64,000 bases of DNA from Streptomyces buecherae (lineage in GTDB: Bacteria; Actinomycetota; Actinomycetes; Streptomycetales; Streptomycetaceae), in the NCBI RefSeq assembly GCF_014295035.1, contig NZ_CP060404.1:7666501-7730500 (forward strand). The letters run 5' to 3'. The position numbers and the translations under genes were made by a program. The notes under the pieces were generated by a model. The model did no database searches. It had not been told where the DNA came from and saw only the letters and a list, made by a program, of their open reading frames with translations. Shown here in pieces: positions 24,645-34,388 of the stretch (its first letter is position 1; the number at the start of each line of letters is the position of its first letter).

Positions 24645-25103
24645 GTGATCCTGGAGTACCGCATCGACAGGCGGAGCGGGGTTCCCGCCTTCCAGCAGAT
24701 CGTGCAGCAGACCAAGCAGGCCCTCCGGCTGGGCGTACTCGTGCCAGGTGACCGGCTGCCCACCGCCAAGGAGGTCGCCGAAACCAGCACGGTCAACCCG
24801 AACACCACCCTCAAGGCGTATCGCGAGCTGGAGCGGGAGGGCTTGGTCGAACCGCGACCGGGCCGGGGCACCTTCGTACGTCGCACGCTGGGTCGCCCCG
24901 AGACGGGCACCGAATCGCCGCTGTACGCAGAGCTGGTGGCGTGGATGTCGCGGGCGGCCGGGGCCGGCCTGGAGCGGGAGGACGTGGCCGCGCTGGTCAC
25001 GTCGGCGATGGAGAAGCAGTACGCCGCCGGGAACGCGGCGGCGACAGGGTCCACGACAACGGGGCCCACGGGGGCCACGACAACCTGGAGGACAGGTGAG
25101 TGA
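24636..25103 (+). CDS. YtrA-subfamily GntR transcriptional regulator
   Basis: A 155-aa protein. The N-terminal winged helix starts at YRIDRRSGVPAFQQIVQQ and contains GDRLPTAKEVAETSTVNPNT, the typical GntR recognition segment, then YRELEREGLVEPRPGRGTFV. The C-terminal part is only about 70 residues and helical, as in the YtrA subfamily, which usually controls an adjacent ABC transporter operon. The Thr/Gly-rich last 25 residues look unstructured. Start ATG 24636 (or 24639) lies inside a long palindrome, implying autoregulation. It overlaps the ATP-binding gene by 8 bp. In Bacillus the YtrA operon responds to cell-envelope antibiotics; the inducer here is unknown. Confidence 0.9.
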   Translation: MMVVILEYRIDRRSGVPAFQQIVQQTKQALRLGVLVPGDRLPTAKEVAETSTVNPNTTLKAYRELEREGLVEPRPGRGTFVRRTLGRPETGTESPLYAELVAWMSRAAGAGLEREDVAALVTSAMEKQYAAGNAAATGSTTTGPTGATTTWRTGE

Positions 25104-26040
25104 AGGTATGTACGCGGGACAAGCCGCGATCGAGGCGTACGGGCTGGGGATGCGCTACCGGCGGGGCTGGGCGTTGCGGGACTGCTCCTTCCGGCTCCCG
25201 GCGGGACGGATCTGCGGCCTGATGGGGCCCAACGGGGCGGGCAAGACCACGCTGCTGAGCATCGCGGCCCACGTGCTGCGACCAACGAACGGCTCGATCA
25301 GCCTGTTCGGTGAGGCCGCGGGCTCGGTGGAGTCCGGTCGGCGCACGGCGTTCCTCGCCCAGGAGAAGCCCCTGTTCCGCCGCTTCACCGTGGCGGAGAC
25401 CCTGCGGCTGGGCCGGGAGCTGAACCCCGGCTGGGACCAGCGCGCAGCCGAGGGCATCATCCGGGCGGGAAACGTGCCCTTCGACGCGAAGATCAGCACC
25501 CTCTCCGGAGGCCAGCGCACCCGCGTCGCCATCGCCCTCGCCTTCGGAAAGAGCCCCGACCTGCTGCTGCTCGACGAGCCGATGTCGGACCTCGACCCGG
25601 TCGTGCGCCACGAGGTCATGGGCACCCTCCTCGCCGAGGCCGCCGAGCGCGGAACCACCGTGCTGATGTCCACCCACGTCCTCGCCGAACTGGAGAACGT
25701 GTGCGACTACCTCGTTGTCGTTTCCGGTGGCGGAGTGCGCCTCGCCGGTGACGTGGACGAGCTGATGTCCGTCCACACCTTGGTCACGGGCGCCAAGGAG
25801 GGGGACGGCGTGCCTTCCGCCCTCGGGCGCCACACCCTCGTCGAGTCACGGACCAGCGGACGGCAGTTCACCGCGCTCATCCGCCCCGAGGGCCCGGTCA
25901 CCGGACCCTGGGACATGGGCACCCCGACCATGGAGGAACTCTTGCTCGCCTATCTCCGCTCACCCGACGCACCACCGCTGATCACCCCCACCGCCCAGGT
26001 CCACGGCCAGGGCTTAGGCACCGGGGCGGTGGCGGCATGA
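25096..26040 (+). CDS. ABC transporter ATP-binding protein
   Basis: A 314-aa ABC ATPase with Walker A GPNGAGKT, the Q-loop region AFLAQEKPLFRRFT, signature LSGGQ, Walker B LLLLDEP and D-loop SDLDP, and the switch His in MSTHVLAELE. It matches the ABC-2 type ATPases encoded next to YtrA regulators. The GTG at 25096 is chosen because GGAGG lies just upstream; ATG 25108 is the alternative. The C-terminal 90 residues form the usual extra domain of drug/lantibiotic-type exporter ATPases. It works with the permease encoded next (4-bp overlap). Confidence 0.92.
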   Translation: MSEGMYAGQAAIEAYGLGMRYRRGWALRDCSFRLPAGRICGLMGPNGAGKTTLLSIAAHVLRPTNGSISLFGEAAGSVESGRRTAFLAQEKPLFRRFTVAETLRLGRELNPGWDQRAAEGIIRAGNVPFDAKISTLSGGQRTRVAIALAFGKSPDLLLLDEPMSDLDPVVRHEVMGTLLAEAAERGTTVLMSTHVLAELENVCDYLVVVSGGGVRLAGDVDELMSVHTLVTGAKEGDGVPSALGRHTLVESRTSGRQFTALIRPEGPVTGPWDMGTPTMEELLLAYLRSPDAPPLITPTAQVHGQGLGTGAVAA

Positions 26041-27104
26041 GCACCTTCACCCGCGACTCGACCAGCACCTCGACCGGCTCCACGAGCGACGGCACGAACG
26101 GGCCCACCGACGGGACCTCGGACGCGACCACCACGGAGGCCAACCGGCGCCCCCGACTCAGCGGTATGACCTGGCTGGTCTGGCGCCAGCACCGGGCCGC
26201 GTTCTGGACTACCCTCGTCGCCACCGCGCTCCTCGTGGGCTGGATCGTCTACCAGCGCGGCCAGTTGGTCGACTTCCTCGATGGTTACGGCTATCCCGGC
26301 GAGAACCTCCACGAGGCGGGCGGCAGGTTCCAGCAGTACAACGACGCGTTCTCCTTCGTCTCCACGGGTCTCCAGGCGTTACCCATCCTGCTCGGTGTCT
26401 CCCTCGGCGCCCCGCTCATCGCGGGCGACCTGGAGAACGGCACCGCCAAGCTGGTCGCCGCCCAGTCCATGAGCCGGACCCGCTGGCTCGCCACGAAGCT
26501 GGCGTTGGTCGGACTGGTGGTCGTGGTGAGCACGGGCGTGTTGTCGGCGGTGTTCGGCTGGTGGTGGAACCCCGTCAAGTCCGAGGCCACGGTCATGGAA
26601 TGGACCTCGGGCGCCGCGTTCAACACGACGGGCCCGGTGCCTGTCGCCCTCACCCTCTTCTCCGTCTTCGGCGGGGTGGCGATCGGCATGGTGCTGCGGC
26701 GCACGCTGATGGCCATGGTGGTCACCTTCGGTTTCACCGTCGTCCTCCAGCTTGTCTGGAGTGACTTCCTGCTGTCGCTCGGCAACGTCGTCACGGTTAC
26801 GACGAACAAGGGTGTCACAGGCGAGAACACGTTCCCGTCGCTGCCCCACAGCGCCCACGAAATCGATCAGTCGTATGTCACTGGCAGCGGGGATCTGCTG
26901 GGCTGGAGCACCTGTAGGCATGCGGAGACCGACGCGGCACAGCAGGCGTGCCTGGACAAGGCCGATGTCGTGGGCTGGTCGGTGCAGTACCTCCCGATGT
27001 CGCAGATGAACGCCATGCAATGGTTCGGGGCGTCGATCCTGTTCGCCCTCACCGCCGGTGTCGTGGCGTTCATCTTCTTCTGGGGTCGTAAGCGGCTCTT
27101 CTGA
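26037..27104 (+). CDS. ABC-2 type transporter permease
   Basis: A 355-aa membrane protein with about six hydrophobic segments. These include FWTTLVATALLVGWIVYQ near residue 60, ALPILLGVSLGAPLIAGDLENGT near 115-140, a helix VALTLFSVFGGVAIGMVL near 205 and a C-terminal FGASILFALTAGVVAFIFFWG. Between the last two is a 75-residue extracytoplasmic loop with two Cys (GWSTCRHAE...QQACLDK), possibly disulphide-bonded. The first 40 residues are Ser/Thr/Asp-rich and unusual. An internal ATG at 26166 (MTWLVWRQHR) would remove them, but the ATGA overlap at 26037 favours the longer form. It pairs with the preceding ATPase. Confidence 0.85.
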   Translation: MSTFTRDSTSTSTGSTSDGTNGPTDGTSDATTTEANRRPRLSGMTWLVWRQHRAAFWTTLVATALLVGWIVYQRGQLVDFLDGYGYPGENLHEAGGRFQQYNDAFSFVSTGLQALPILLGVSLGAPLIAGDLENGTAKLVAAQSMSRTRWLATKLALVGLVVVVSTGVLSAVFGWWWNPVKSEATVMEWTSGAAFNTTGPVPVALTLFSVFGGVAIGMVLRRTLMAMVVTFGFTVVLQLVWSDFLLSLGNVVTVTTNKGVTGENTFPSLPHSAHEIDQSYVTGSGDLLGWSTCRHAETDAAQQACLDKADVVGWSVQYLPMSQMNAMQWFGASILFALTAGVVAFIFFWGRKRLF

Positions 27105-27116
27105 GTTCGTACGCCC

Positions 27117-27140
27117 CGCACCCCTTAGCGAAGGGGCGCC
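27117..27140 (+). terminator. Possible terminator after the ABC transporter operon
   Basis: CCCCTT (27121-27126), loop AGCG and AAGGGG (27131-27136) form a perfect stem, extendable by GC pairs around a mismatch. It lies 16 bp after the permease stop and 80 bp before the protease. There is no clear T-run, as is common in actinomycetes. Confidence 0.5.
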
Positions 27141-27217
27141 TCCTTCCCCCTCTGTTTCCTCGTCCCGTCCGCCGGGCTGCTTCGCCATGCCCGAAGGTCC
27201 AGAGAGAAAGGCATGCC

Positions 27218-30200
27218 TTGCATCACCGTAAGAGGCGAGCGAGTACGGCTTCCGCTCTCGCCGTCGCCGCCGCCCTTGCCTCGGCCCTGCTCGCTACCCC
27301 GGAATCCGGGGCCGCACAGATCGACAGCGGTACGGCAGGTACGGCCCGCGCCCTCGACAAGGCCAGGACAGTCACCCTCGTCACCGGTGACCGGGTCACG
27401 CTGGACGCCACCGGACAGGTCACCCGTGTGCGGCCCGGCAAGGGTCGGGAGGGCACCGCCTTCCGCATCGCGCGGAGCGCCGACCGGACCTACGTCGTCC
27501 CGCGTGACGCCGAGCGGCTCCTCGCGAACGGCACCGCCGACCGGCGGCTGTTCGACGTGACGCAGTTGGTCAAGTGGAGATACGACGACGCGGCCCGCCC
27601 CGACCTCCCACTGATCGTGACGTACGCCAAGGGCCGCACCCTGGCGCCGAGCACGCTGTCCACCGCCGGAGCCCGGGTCAGCCGGGGCCTGCCCAGCGTC
27701 AACGGGGACGCGCTGAAGGCCCGTAAGTCCAAGGGCGCCGACCTGTGGGAGACGCTCACCGGCAGCGGGGGGACGGCGCGGGAGAGGTCAGCCGCCGCCG
27801 ACCGGGTCGAGAGGATCTGGCTCGATGGGAAGGTCGAGGCGGCCCTCGACCGGAGCACCGCGCGGATCGGTGCCCCCGAAGCCTGGGCGGCGGGGTACGA
27901 CGGCACAGGCGTCAAGGTCGCCGTGCTGGACACCGGAGTCGACGGCACGCACCCGGACCTGAAAGGCCGTATCGACGCGGCGAAGAACTTCTCCGGGGCG
28001 ACGGACACGGTCGACCGGGTGGGTCACGGCACGCATGTGGCGTCCACGGTCGCGGGGTCCGGTGCGCACTCCGGGGGCACGTACAAGGGGGTAGCGCCGG
28101 GCGCCCGGCTGATCAGCGGCAAGGTGCTCGACGACGAGGGTTACGGCGAGGAGTCCGCGATCATCGCCGGCGCGCAGTGGGCCATCGCCCAGGGCGCCAA
28201 GGTGATCAACCTCAGCCTGGGCGGCCCCGACACCCCCGGTGACGACCTCCTCGGACAGGCCGTGAACGACCTGTCCGCCACCTCCGGCGCCCTGTTCGTG
28301 GTCGCCGCGGGCAACGAGGGCCCCGCCGCCGGCACCGTCGGTTCGCCGGGCAGCGCCGCCGCCGCGCTCACCGTCGGCGCGGTCGACCGCGCCGACGCGA
28401 TGGCCGACTTCTCCAGCCGCGGCCCTACAGCGGACGGTTCCCTCAAGCCCGACCTCACCGCCCCCGGCGTCGACATCGTCGCCGCGAAGACCGCCGAGGG
28501 CACGGAGGGCGCTCCAGCCGCCGACGGCTACGTCTCGATGAGCGGAACGTCGATGGCCACCCCGCATGTCGCGGGTGCCGCCGCGATCCTCGCCCAGCGT
28601 CACCCCGACTGGACCGGCGAGCGCCTCAAGGCCGCGCTCACCGCGTCCGCCAGACCCACCCCCGGCGTCTCGGCGTTCGCGCAGGGCACGGGCCGTACGG
28701 ACATCGCCCACGCCCTCGTCCAGCAACTCACCACCAGGCCGACCACCCTCGGCTTCCCCACCCAGCAGTGGCCGCACACCGACGACAGACCGGTCACCAA
28801 GACCGTCACCTACCACAACGACGGCGACCGCCCCCTCACCCTCGACCTCACCACCGAGGTGTACGGCGAGGACGGAAAGCCCGCCGCCGAGGGCATGGTC
28901 GAGGTCTCGCCGAAGCGGCTCACCGTCCCGGCGGGCGGCACCGCGACCGCCCAGGTCACCGCTGACAGCGGCGCGGGCACGGCCGACGGCGGCTTCGGCG
29001 GCTCGGTCACCGCGACGAACGGCGCCGGCGTCACCGCACGGACCGGTGTCGGCCTACAGCGCGAAGTCGAGTCGTACGACCTGACCGTCAGACATCTCGA
29101 CCTCAGGGGGAAGCCCGCCGGGCGGTCCCAGACCGGGGTGCAGGGGTTGGACAACGAGATCTGGAACGACTACTCGGACGACACGGACGGCGAGTTCACC
29201 GTGCGGCTACCCAGGGGCCGCTACAGCCTCGAAGGCCGCATCGACACGGGCGCGACCCCAGGCACCGGAAACCTGGCCCTCCTCCTCAACCCCAAGTTCT
29301 CGCTCACCCGTGACACCACCCTCGTCATGGACGCCCGCCAGGCCGAACCGGTCCGGATCACCGTGCCGGACGCCAGGGCCAAGCACACCGATGCCACCTT
29401 CAACTACGGGTTCGACATCGACCGGATCCAGAGCGTCACCACGTACGAAGTGGGCAGCTTCGGCAAGCTGCGCGTCGGGCAGTTCGGCGCCCGGCTGCCC
29501 GCCCGCGAGGCGTTCGCGCAGTACAACGGCGTCTGGGCGCACGGGAGTACGAGCTACCGGCCGGCGATGAACCGTACCGGCGATCTGGCCGGCTTCACCG
29601 TGAACCTGAAGCGCTCGCAGTTCGCCAAGGTCACCCTCCCCGTAGGTGAGCCCGCCAAGGACAAGAAGGGGTCGCTCGTCGCCGCGCCCCTCGCGCCGGG
29701 GACCGGATTCTGGGCCGACCTCACCCCGACCGAGTTCTCCCTGCCCGCCACCCTCACCGACTACGTTCTCCCGGGCGTGCGGTGGCGGTACTCCGTGGGG
29801 CAGACGAGCGGCACGGACGCGGGCGGCGAAACCGTGCACGACGCCGGCCAGTGGACCGCGAACCCTCGGGCATACAGCGCGGGCAAGCAGTACACCGAGC
29901 GCTTCAACACCGGCGTCTTCGGACCGCATCTCACGGGCCCGCTGACCGGTAACGAGGACCGTCCGGGCGCGGTCCGCGTCGGCGACACCTTCATGGCGTA
30001 CCTTCCGCTCTTCTCCGACGGCGCCGGGCACGTGGGCGACTCCCGCTACAGCAAGGCCAGGAGCACCCTCTACGCGGGCGACACGAAGATCTTCGCCGCG
30101 AACACGGACCTGACCAGCGTCTCGTACGAACTCCCCACCGCCCAGCGCACGTACCGCCTGACGACGGACGTCTCCCGCCCCACCGCCCTCTCATCGGTCT

Positions 30201-30571
30201 CCACCCGGGTGGCCGCCGAGTGGACCTTCACCTCCGCGCACGTCACCGGTGCCGGGCAGCGGCTGCCACTGTCGGTGGTCCGCTTCACACCCCGGCTGTC
30301 CACGCAGAGCACGGCCAAGGCGGGTACGCGCTTCTCTGTCCCGTTCACGGTCGAGGGCGCGGCCACCGCGCGCACCGCCCGCAAGCTGGCCTTCTCCGTC
30401 TCCTACGACGACGGCCGGACCTGGCAGCCGGCGAAGGCGGTCAACGGCAAGCGCCTCGACCTGCGCCACCCGGCGAAGGCGGGCACGGTCTCTCTGCGCG
30501 TGACGCTCACGGACGCGGCCGGCAACACCCTGAAGCAGACGATCCACCGGGCCTACCGGGTCGTCAAGTAG
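27218..30571 (+). CDS. Secreted S8 (subtilisin-like) serine peptidase, large multidomain
   Basis: An 1117-aa secreted subtilase. The start is the TTG at 27218 behind AGAGAAAGG. It gives a classic signal peptide: basic HHRKRR, hydrophobic Ala/Leu core, and cleavage likely after SGAAQ or nearby. A propeptide of about 190 residues precedes the catalytic domain. The triad is visible: Asp in VAVLDTGVDGTHPDL (near residue 240), His in GHGTHVAS (near 270) and Ser in SGTSMATPHVAGAAA (near 445). The oxyanion Asn is in VVAAAGNEGP. The remaining 600 residues are beta-rich, with Fn-type repeats and no membrane anchor. It is expected to be an extracellular protease. It sits downstream of the GntR/ABC operon but has its own start region. 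Confidence 0.92.
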   Translation: MHHRKRRASTASALAVAAALASALLATPESGAAQIDSGTAGTARALDKARTVTLVTGDRVTLDATGQVTRVRPGKGREGTAFRIARSADRTYVVPRDAERLLANGTADRRLFDVTQLVKWRYDDAARPDLPLIVTYAKGRTLAPSTLSTAGARVSRGLPSVNGDALKARKSKGADLWETLTGSGGTARERSAAADRVERIWLDGKVEAALDRSTARIGAPEAWAAGYDGTGVKVAVLDTGVDGTHPDLKGRIDAAKNFSGATDTVDRVGHGTHVASTVAGSGAHSGGTYKGVAPGARLISGKVLDDEGYGEESAIIAGAQWAIAQGAKVINLSLGGPDTPGDDLLGQAVNDLSATSGALFVVAAGNEGPAAGTVGSPGSAAAALTVGAVDRADAMADFSSRGPTADGSLKPDLTAPGVDIVAAKTAEGTEGAPAADGYVSMSGTSMATPHVAGAAAILAQRHPDWTGERLKAALTASARPTPGVSAFAQGTGRTDIAHALVQQLTTRPTTLGFPTQQWPHTDDRPVTKTVTYHNDGDRPLTLDLTTEVYGEDGKPAAEGMVEVSPKRLTVPAGGTATAQVTADSGAGTADGGFGGSVTATNGAGVTARTGVGLQREVESYDLTVRHLDLRGKPAGRSQTGVQGLDNEIWNDYSDDTDGEFTVRLPRGRYSLEGRIDTGATPGTGNLALLLNPKFSLTRDTTLVMDARQAEPVRITVPDARAKHTDATFNYGFDIDRIQSVTTYEVGSFGKLRVGQFGARLPAREAFAQYNGVWAHGSTSYRPAMNRTGDLAGFTVNLKRSQFAKVTLPVGEPAKDKKGSLVAAPLAPGTGFWADLTPTEFSLPATLTDYVLPGVRWRYSVGQTSGTDAGGETVHDAGQWTANPRAYSAGKQYTERFNTGVFGPHLTGPLTGNEDRPGAVRVGDTFMAYLPLFSDGAGHVGDSRYSKARSTLYAGDTKIFAANTDLTSVSYELPTAQRTYRLTTDVSRPTALSSVSTRVAAEWTFTSAHVTGAGQRLPLSVVRFTPRLSTQSTAKAGTRFSVPFTVEGAATARTARKLAFSVSYDDGRTWQPAKAVNGKRLDLRHPAKAGTVSLRVTLTDAAGNTLKQTIHRAYRVVK

Positions 30572-30597
30572 ACCTCTGAGCACGTGGGTTGGTGGGA

Positions 30598-30627
30598 CGC
30601 CCGGGCCGGCTTCGGCCGGCGCGGGCG
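30598..30627 (+). terminator. GC-rich hairpin terminator after the protease
   Basis: CGCCCG-GG-CCGGC and GCCGG-CG-CGGGCG pair around a TTCG tetraloop, forming a stable 30-bp hairpin 27 bp after the protease stop. The loop type and position fit an actinomycete intrinsic terminator, with a short T-containing stretch after it. Confidence 0.65.
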
Positions 30628-30660
30628 CTCTTGCTGGGAACGGGGCCCGCTGACCGTCGG

Positions 30661-32796
30661 AAGGTCCCCGACTCCGAAGTCGACCAGTTGCACATCCTCC
30701 TGAGTTTTGCCACGTGGTCCTCCAAAGTCGGGCGTCACGCCCTGCACTCCCTGGTCAAGATCGTGTCCGCCAAGAGCGGCACCTTTGGCGGACATCACCG
30801 TCGGCGACGCCGTGGAGTATCTCGCCGCACTCAAAGCAGCGAACAAAGCCGCGAACGTCAAAGCCCGCGGCAACACCCTTTTCTACGCCTGGCTGCGAGA
30901 GTTGGGCACCCTGCCCGCAGAAGCACCCAGTTCCTTGCGCTACCTGGCCAACACCAGTGGCCAGGTGTCGATGGAGCAGCTCGTCGACCGGTTCGGCGTC
31001 CGCTGCCGCCCTGTCCGAGATCTCTTGGTGGACTATCTCAAAGAGCGGCAGCCGGGTCTCGACTACACGTCCCTGAACAACTTGTCCCGGCACCTGGCCA
31101 GCAACTTCTGGGGTGACCTGGAACAACATCATCCAGGGATCGACTCTCTCCACCTAGCGCCCGAGGTGAGCGCGGCTTGGAAACAGAGATGCCGGACCCG
31201 CATCGAACGGCGCCGCCAACCAGACGGCAAAGTGCGTGAAGTAGTGACCGAACGCGCCAACGTCGCCAGCATCATGCTCTCCGTCCGGGCGTTCTATCTC
31301 GACATCGCCCAGTGGGCCATCGACGAGCCGGCACGCTGGGGGCCTTGGGCGGTGCCGAGCCCGATCAAGGACGCGGATGTCGCTGTCGTGAAAGACAACA
31401 AGCGGCGCAAAGCTCGGATGGACCACCGGACGAGGGAACGCCTTCCGGCTCTGCCTGCTGTCGCCCGAGCAGCTTCATCATGCCTCCACGCAGCCAAAGC
31501 CCGACTACAGGCACTGATGGACACCCGACCAGGCGGTCGGTTCGCTTTTGCGGGCGACACCTTCATGCGGGCAGCGAAGGACGGAACGACCTGGGCGGTG
31601 CACATTGCCACCGCCGGCGCGTCGACCTGGCCCTCGCGGAGAGCCGAGCGTTCTGGGCCTGGGCGATGGTCGAGTTCCTTCAGCACACTGGTGTCCGCAT
31701 CGAGGAGATGCTGGAGGACAGCCATCACAGCCTGATCCAGTACAGACTGCCCACGACCGGCGAGATTGTTCCCCTCCTGCACATCGCGCCCTCCAAAACC
31801 GATGAGGAACGAGTCATCCTGGCCAGCCCGGAGCTCGCCGATGTGCTCAGCGCGATCATCGCCCGCATCCGCGACCCTCGCACCGGTGCCGTCCCCTACG
31901 TCTCCAGCTATGACATGGCAGAGAAGTCCTGGAATCCGCAGATGCCACTGCTTTTCCAGTGGTGCCGCAGCGGCGAGAGCTCCCGCCTCTCCCCGAAGCT
32001 CCTGCGCGAAGCACTGCAGGAAGTGCTGGCCTCCACGAATCTGACCGATTCAGCCGGACAGCCTTTGGACTTCTCGCCCCATGACTTTCGGCGAATCTTC
32101 ATCACCGACGCCATCCGCAGCGGCCTTCCCCCGCACATCGCGCAGGTCATCGCCGGGCACACCAGCATCAACACGACCATGGGATACAACGCCATCTACC
32201 CCGGCGAGGCCATCGAAGCCCATCGCGCATTCATCGCCCGGCGCCGAACGCTCCGGCCCAGCGAGGAGTACCGAACCCCCACCAACGAAGAATGGGATGC
32301 CCTCCTCGGGCACTTCGAGCGACGCGAACTGTCCATCGGAATCTGCGCTCGCGCATTCGGAACGCCCTGCATCCACGAACACGCGTGTATTCGATGCTCC
32401 ATGCTCCGACCGGACCCGGATCAGAGACACCGCCTCGTCGAGATCCGCGACAACCTGATCGCCCGAATCACCGAAGCAGAACAGGAGGGATGGCTCGGTG
32501 AGATCGAAGGACTCCAAGTCAGCCTCGCCAGCGCAGAGGAGAAGCTCATCCAGCTCGATACAGAGCAAGTCCGTCAACGCCAAGTGATCAATCTCGGCAT
32601 GCCCAGCTTCAGCCAGATCGCGACAGGAATCAGTACGGCAAGAGGACCTTCAAGTGAGACGAGCTTCATCCACGCGGATGATCTACACCACCCTGACCCA
32701 GGCCACGGGCCACGCTCTACGGGCGGCGGGCCAGCAAGTGAGTGTCGAGGAAACCACGCTCGGACGCTGGGTCATGGAGCAACCGAGCAACTGTGA
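30661..32796 (+). pseudogene. Tyrosine recombinase/integrase, broken by two frameshifts
   Basis: Continuous homology to a phage-type tyrosine recombinase runs through three frames. An N-terminal SAM-like piece (EVDQLHILLSFATWSSKVG) leaves its frame near 30785. The core from ITVGDAVEYLAALKAAN continues to about 31630. The catalytic domain then shifts frame again (LALAESRAFWAWAMVEFLQHTGVR). Catalytic residues remain: Arg in TGVRIEEM, HDFRRIF and HTSINTTMGY with the nucleophile Tyr region. A Cys/His cluster (CIHEHACIRCSM) and a coiled-coil tail follow, as in Tn554-like actinomycete integrases. The 3' 80 bases overlap the convergent methyltransferase and are probably non-native. The first ~50 residues and the start codon are not recognisable. 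The frameshifts should make it non-functional unless sequencing errors explain them. Confidence 0.75.
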
Positions 32797-33346
32797 CGAG
32801 TCCGGCCCCGGTCAGCATCGCGGCAAACTGCTCCGCCGGCCAGCTATAGGCGGGCGCCACCTTGTGGTCGAAGCGGACCGGCTTCGGTCCCTCGGTCCCG
32901 AAGAAGGACACCAGGAGCAGGCCCCCTGGTGCCAGGACACGCACCTGCTCGGCGAGCAGCACGGGCAATTCCTCAGGTGGGGTATGGATCATCGAGTAGT
33001 GGGCCAGCACTCCGCCGAGCGCGCCGTCCTCGACCGGCAGGGCCTCCATTCGCGCTTCGTCGAACCGCAGCGCCGGATGGGCCCGCCGAGCGTGGTCGAC
33101 CATGGCCGGGGAGAGGTCGAGCCCGAAGGCGTCCAGCCCCAAGTCGTGCAGCATGGCCGTCAGATGACCGGGCCCGCACCCGACGTCGGCTGCCCGCAGG
33201 TTCCCCGTGGCACGCACGAGCTCGGCGAAGGTACCGATCATGTTCCGCGCGAACGGCTGCGTCTCCAGCCGATTAGCGAACATCGACGCGTACAGGTCGA
33301 CGACCCCGTCATAGGCCGCTCTAGTCTCGTCCTGGTGGCTTAACAC
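32717..33346 (-). CDS. Class I SAM-dependent methyltransferase
   Basis: A 209-aa methyltransferase of the methyltransferase-11/25 type. Motif I is AADVGCGPGHLTAML (near residue 52), motif II the acidic FGLDLSPAMV, and LPVEDGALGGVLAHYSMIH is motif IV. LAPGGLLLVSFF is the post-motif strand. The start is a GTG at 33346, with no good ribosome-binding site before it, and no alternative is better. It is convergent with the broken integrase and has no partner genes, so the substrate is unknown. Small-molecule O-, N- or C-methylation is most likely. Confidence 0.82.
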   Translation of the reverse strand: MLSHQDETRAAYDGVVDLYASMFANRLETQPFARNMIGTFAELVRATGNLRAADVGCGPGHLTAMLHDLGLDAFGLDLSPAMVDHARRAHPALRFDEARMEALPVEDGALGGVLAHYSMIHTPPEELPVLLAEQVRVLAPGGLLLVSFFGTEGPKPVRFDHKVAPAYSWPAEQFAAMLTGAGLVTVARLLHDPASERGFLDTHLLARRP

Positions 33347-33424
33347 GGGAAGGAAACTAACACCTTCGCCGGTCGCAGCCGTTCTCCGGCCCTTCCCCTC
33401 AGGACTGATCGTCCCCTCACCTGA

Positions 33425-33993
33425 TCACGGGGACACCCTCGGTAGTTCAGAGAAGAAGTCGATCCGGTCCCGCTCGTCGGCATCGGCGGCCCAGGTGAGC
33501 TGGCTGATGTCGGCGCCCGGGTTGTCGCTCGGCCATGTGAAGCCCGGCGTGCGGACGGGGTCCGGGTGGATCTTGCGGTAGCTGTCGCGGAACCCGGCGT
33601 CCTCGATCGCCTTGGTCGTCGACCAGGTGACCTCGGTGCCGTGGTGGTCGAAGAGGTGCCCGGTCCGGTGGTCCCAGTCCTGGTGAGAGGGCTCGTTAGA
33701 GTCACCGGCCAGCAGCGTCAGCCGCTCGCTGAGCGTGACTACGTCCGGCCCGCGACGGTGTCGGCGATGCCCTCCCGGCCCCCCTCGACCTGGCTGCCGC
33801 CGAGCCAGATGTTGAACTGCATCACCTTGAGGTCGCGGTGCGAGAGTCCGTCGCGCTGCCCCGCGTCCCGCCGGGCGGCCTCGGTCGTACCCCTGGTCGG
33901 CACCTCCGCTCCGTCGGCCGCGCCGGATGTCCCGAGTGACTCGTGCTGCTCGACCAGCAACGACCTCCGGTGACTGTCCTGTATCCATGGCAT
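33425..33993 (-). pseudogene. Endonuclease/exonuclease/phosphatase family gene remnant
   Basis: Two pieces of one EEP-family gene are visible. The N-terminal piece (DLKVMQFNIWLGGSQVEGG) ends near 33745, where the frame breaks. The next frame continues DVVTLSE and then jumps directly to the catalytic GDSNEPSHQDW, followed by TKAIEDAGFRDSYRK and PGFTWPSDNP. About 100 residues between TLSE and the GDxN motif are missing, and the C-terminus stops soon after ERDRIDF. A frameshift, an internal deletion and a truncation all point to an old pseudogene. The start is set at the ATG at 33993. The long minus-strand frame 33425-35008 is mostly antisense to the lipoprotein gene and is not coding. Confidence 0.7.
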
Positions 33994-34388
33994 GGCCACG
34001 GTCGCCTCGGGCCGGGGAACGTCGCGGCTTCCGGCGCACGACACGTGACCTGGGACGACACACCCACGTCGACGCGCCCTTCTCACCCTGGGTAACCCTC
34101 GCCGGTGACACCTCTGGGGTGGGACCGAACGGGTGGCCCTCCCACGTGCGGGGCGACGCGGCGGGTGCTTCGCCGTGCGCGGTCACGCGTACACCCGGCG
34201 ACACGCGACCGGAACCCGCGCCACGCGCGCCGCCGGCCCCCGCTCGGCGCCGGGGACGCTCCCCGCCGCCTGTGACAGCCACCTGACCGTCACGCGCCCG
34301 TACCGCCCGCTTGTCTGTGACAGGCTTGTTACCGCTCGTGTGACCCCTGTCACCACCTTGTGTGGTCCTGTCCTGCTCGACTGTGCGG
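33994..34388. other. About 395-bp region without a recognised gene
   Basis: Between the EEP remnant and the lipoprotein gene. It contains short repeats of TGTGACAG type and a small dyad GTGAC-CCCT-GTCAC (34340-34353), which may belong to the lipoprotein promoter. No open frame has recognisable protein features. Confidence 0.4.
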
